A stretch of 45,781 bases of DNA from Ferrimonas senticii DSM 18821 (GTDB lineage Bacteria; Pseudomonadota; Gammaproteobacteria; Enterobacterales; Shewanellaceae): assembly GCF_000422665.1 (NCBI RefSeq), contig NZ_AUGM01000023.1, positions 1 to 45,781 of the forward strand, in the 5' to 3' direction. The position numbers were made by a program, and so were the translations under genes. This document shows, piece after piece, positions 45,597-45,781 of the stretch (positions are counted from its first letter, which is position 1; the number at the start of each line of letters is the position of its first letter). The notes beneath the pieces are model-generated. The model had not been told where the DNA came from. It did not search any database and saw nothing but the letters and a program-made list of their open reading frames with translations.

Positions 45597-45674
45597 GGCG
45601 CTCTTCTTTAAGAGTTGAAGCGAAACGCTCAAAACTTAAAGAAAACCGAAAAGTAAGAAAGTTTAAAATTCTGC

Positions 45675-45703
45675 TTGACGGTGAAAAATAGGAAGCGTAA
45701 GAT
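45675..45703 (+). promoter_or_regulatory. rRNA operon promoter P3
   Basis: TTGACG (45675-45680), a 17-base spacer and TAAGAT (45698-45703), followed by TCGCGTCC. It lies closest to the boxB/boxA leader. Confidence 0.75.
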
Positions 45704-45712
45704 TCGCGTCCT

Positions 45713-45781
45713 GTCTCGAACGAGACAAGCTCTTTAAAAATTAGTCAGACAATCTGTGTGGGCACTCACGTGGAACGAGAA
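45713..45781 (+). promoter_or_regulatory. rRNA leader with boxB-like hairpin and boxA (cut by window end)
   Basis: GTCTCG-AA-CGAGAC (45713-45726) is followed by GCTCTTTAAAAA (45729-45740), which matches the boxA antitermination signal, and then TCAGACAATCTGTGTGGGCA, the stretch found just upstream of 16S rRNA in gammaproteobacteria. The 16S gene should begin shortly after the window. Confidence 0.9.

Overview
The window looks like a chromosome segment of a marine-type gammaproteobacterium, most likely in or near Alteromonadales (Shewanella/Ferrimonas-like). The reasons are the three ribosomal-protein operons in the standard proteobacterial order, and the downstream arrangement ccmEDCBA / small monoheme cytochrome c5 (scyA-like) / ccmI / ccmFGH leading to an rRNA operon, which I recall from Shewanella. 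The genus assignment is an inference from gene order and protein motifs; no database search was made.

Layout. (1) 1-338: the 3' end of an elongation factor Tu gene and its terminator. (2) 433-20757: an accessory extracellular-polysaccharide (EPS) locus of about 20 kb between tuf and rpsJ, which are usually close together in Shewanella. It holds an acyltransferase-3 gene; a very large secreted protein with four lectin-like repeats and a C-terminal domain that looks like a polysaccharide-active helical toroid; a minus-strand cluster (two GT4-type glycosyltransferases, one fused to a WecG/TagA domain, a GT2, an O-antigen polymerase/ligase-type protein and a Wzx-like flippase); and a divergent plus-strand cluster (manC, manB, a WcaJ-type initiating phosphoglycosyltransferase, an EpsL-like beta-barrel, a short OPX export protein and a Wzc-like tyrosine autokinase). 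Together these suggest a Wzx/Wzy-type EPS built from an undecaprenyl-PP-linked sugar and probably containing mannose or a GDP-mannose-derived sugar. (3) 20811-34767: the S10, spc and alpha ribosomal operons, including secY and rpoA. Each has a recognisable regulatory start: an S10 promoter with a structured leader, a terminator plus promoter before rplN, and an S4-type leader before rpsM. (4) 34768-36671: a MITE-like element and a lone minus-strand gene for a degenerate HAD-UbiA-like membrane protein. (5) 36645-45442: the cytochrome c maturation genes. (6) 45443-45781: tandem rRNA promoters and the boxB/boxA leader of an rRNA operon whose 16S gene lies beyond the window.

The most interesting signal is a GEMM-I cyclic-di-GMP riboswitch on the minus strand (about 5428-5518), directly upstream of the large lectin-repeat protein gene. 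It suggests that second-messenger (biofilm) signalling controls a secreted polysaccharide-binding or modifying protein encoded beside its likely polysaccharide. The locus also appears to encode a composite export pore (a short OPX protein plus a separate beta-barrel) in overlapping genes. Other points are a GT4-GT26 fusion, a MITE-like element with transition-only differences between its ends, and several unexplained inverted repeats in the ccm intergenic regions.
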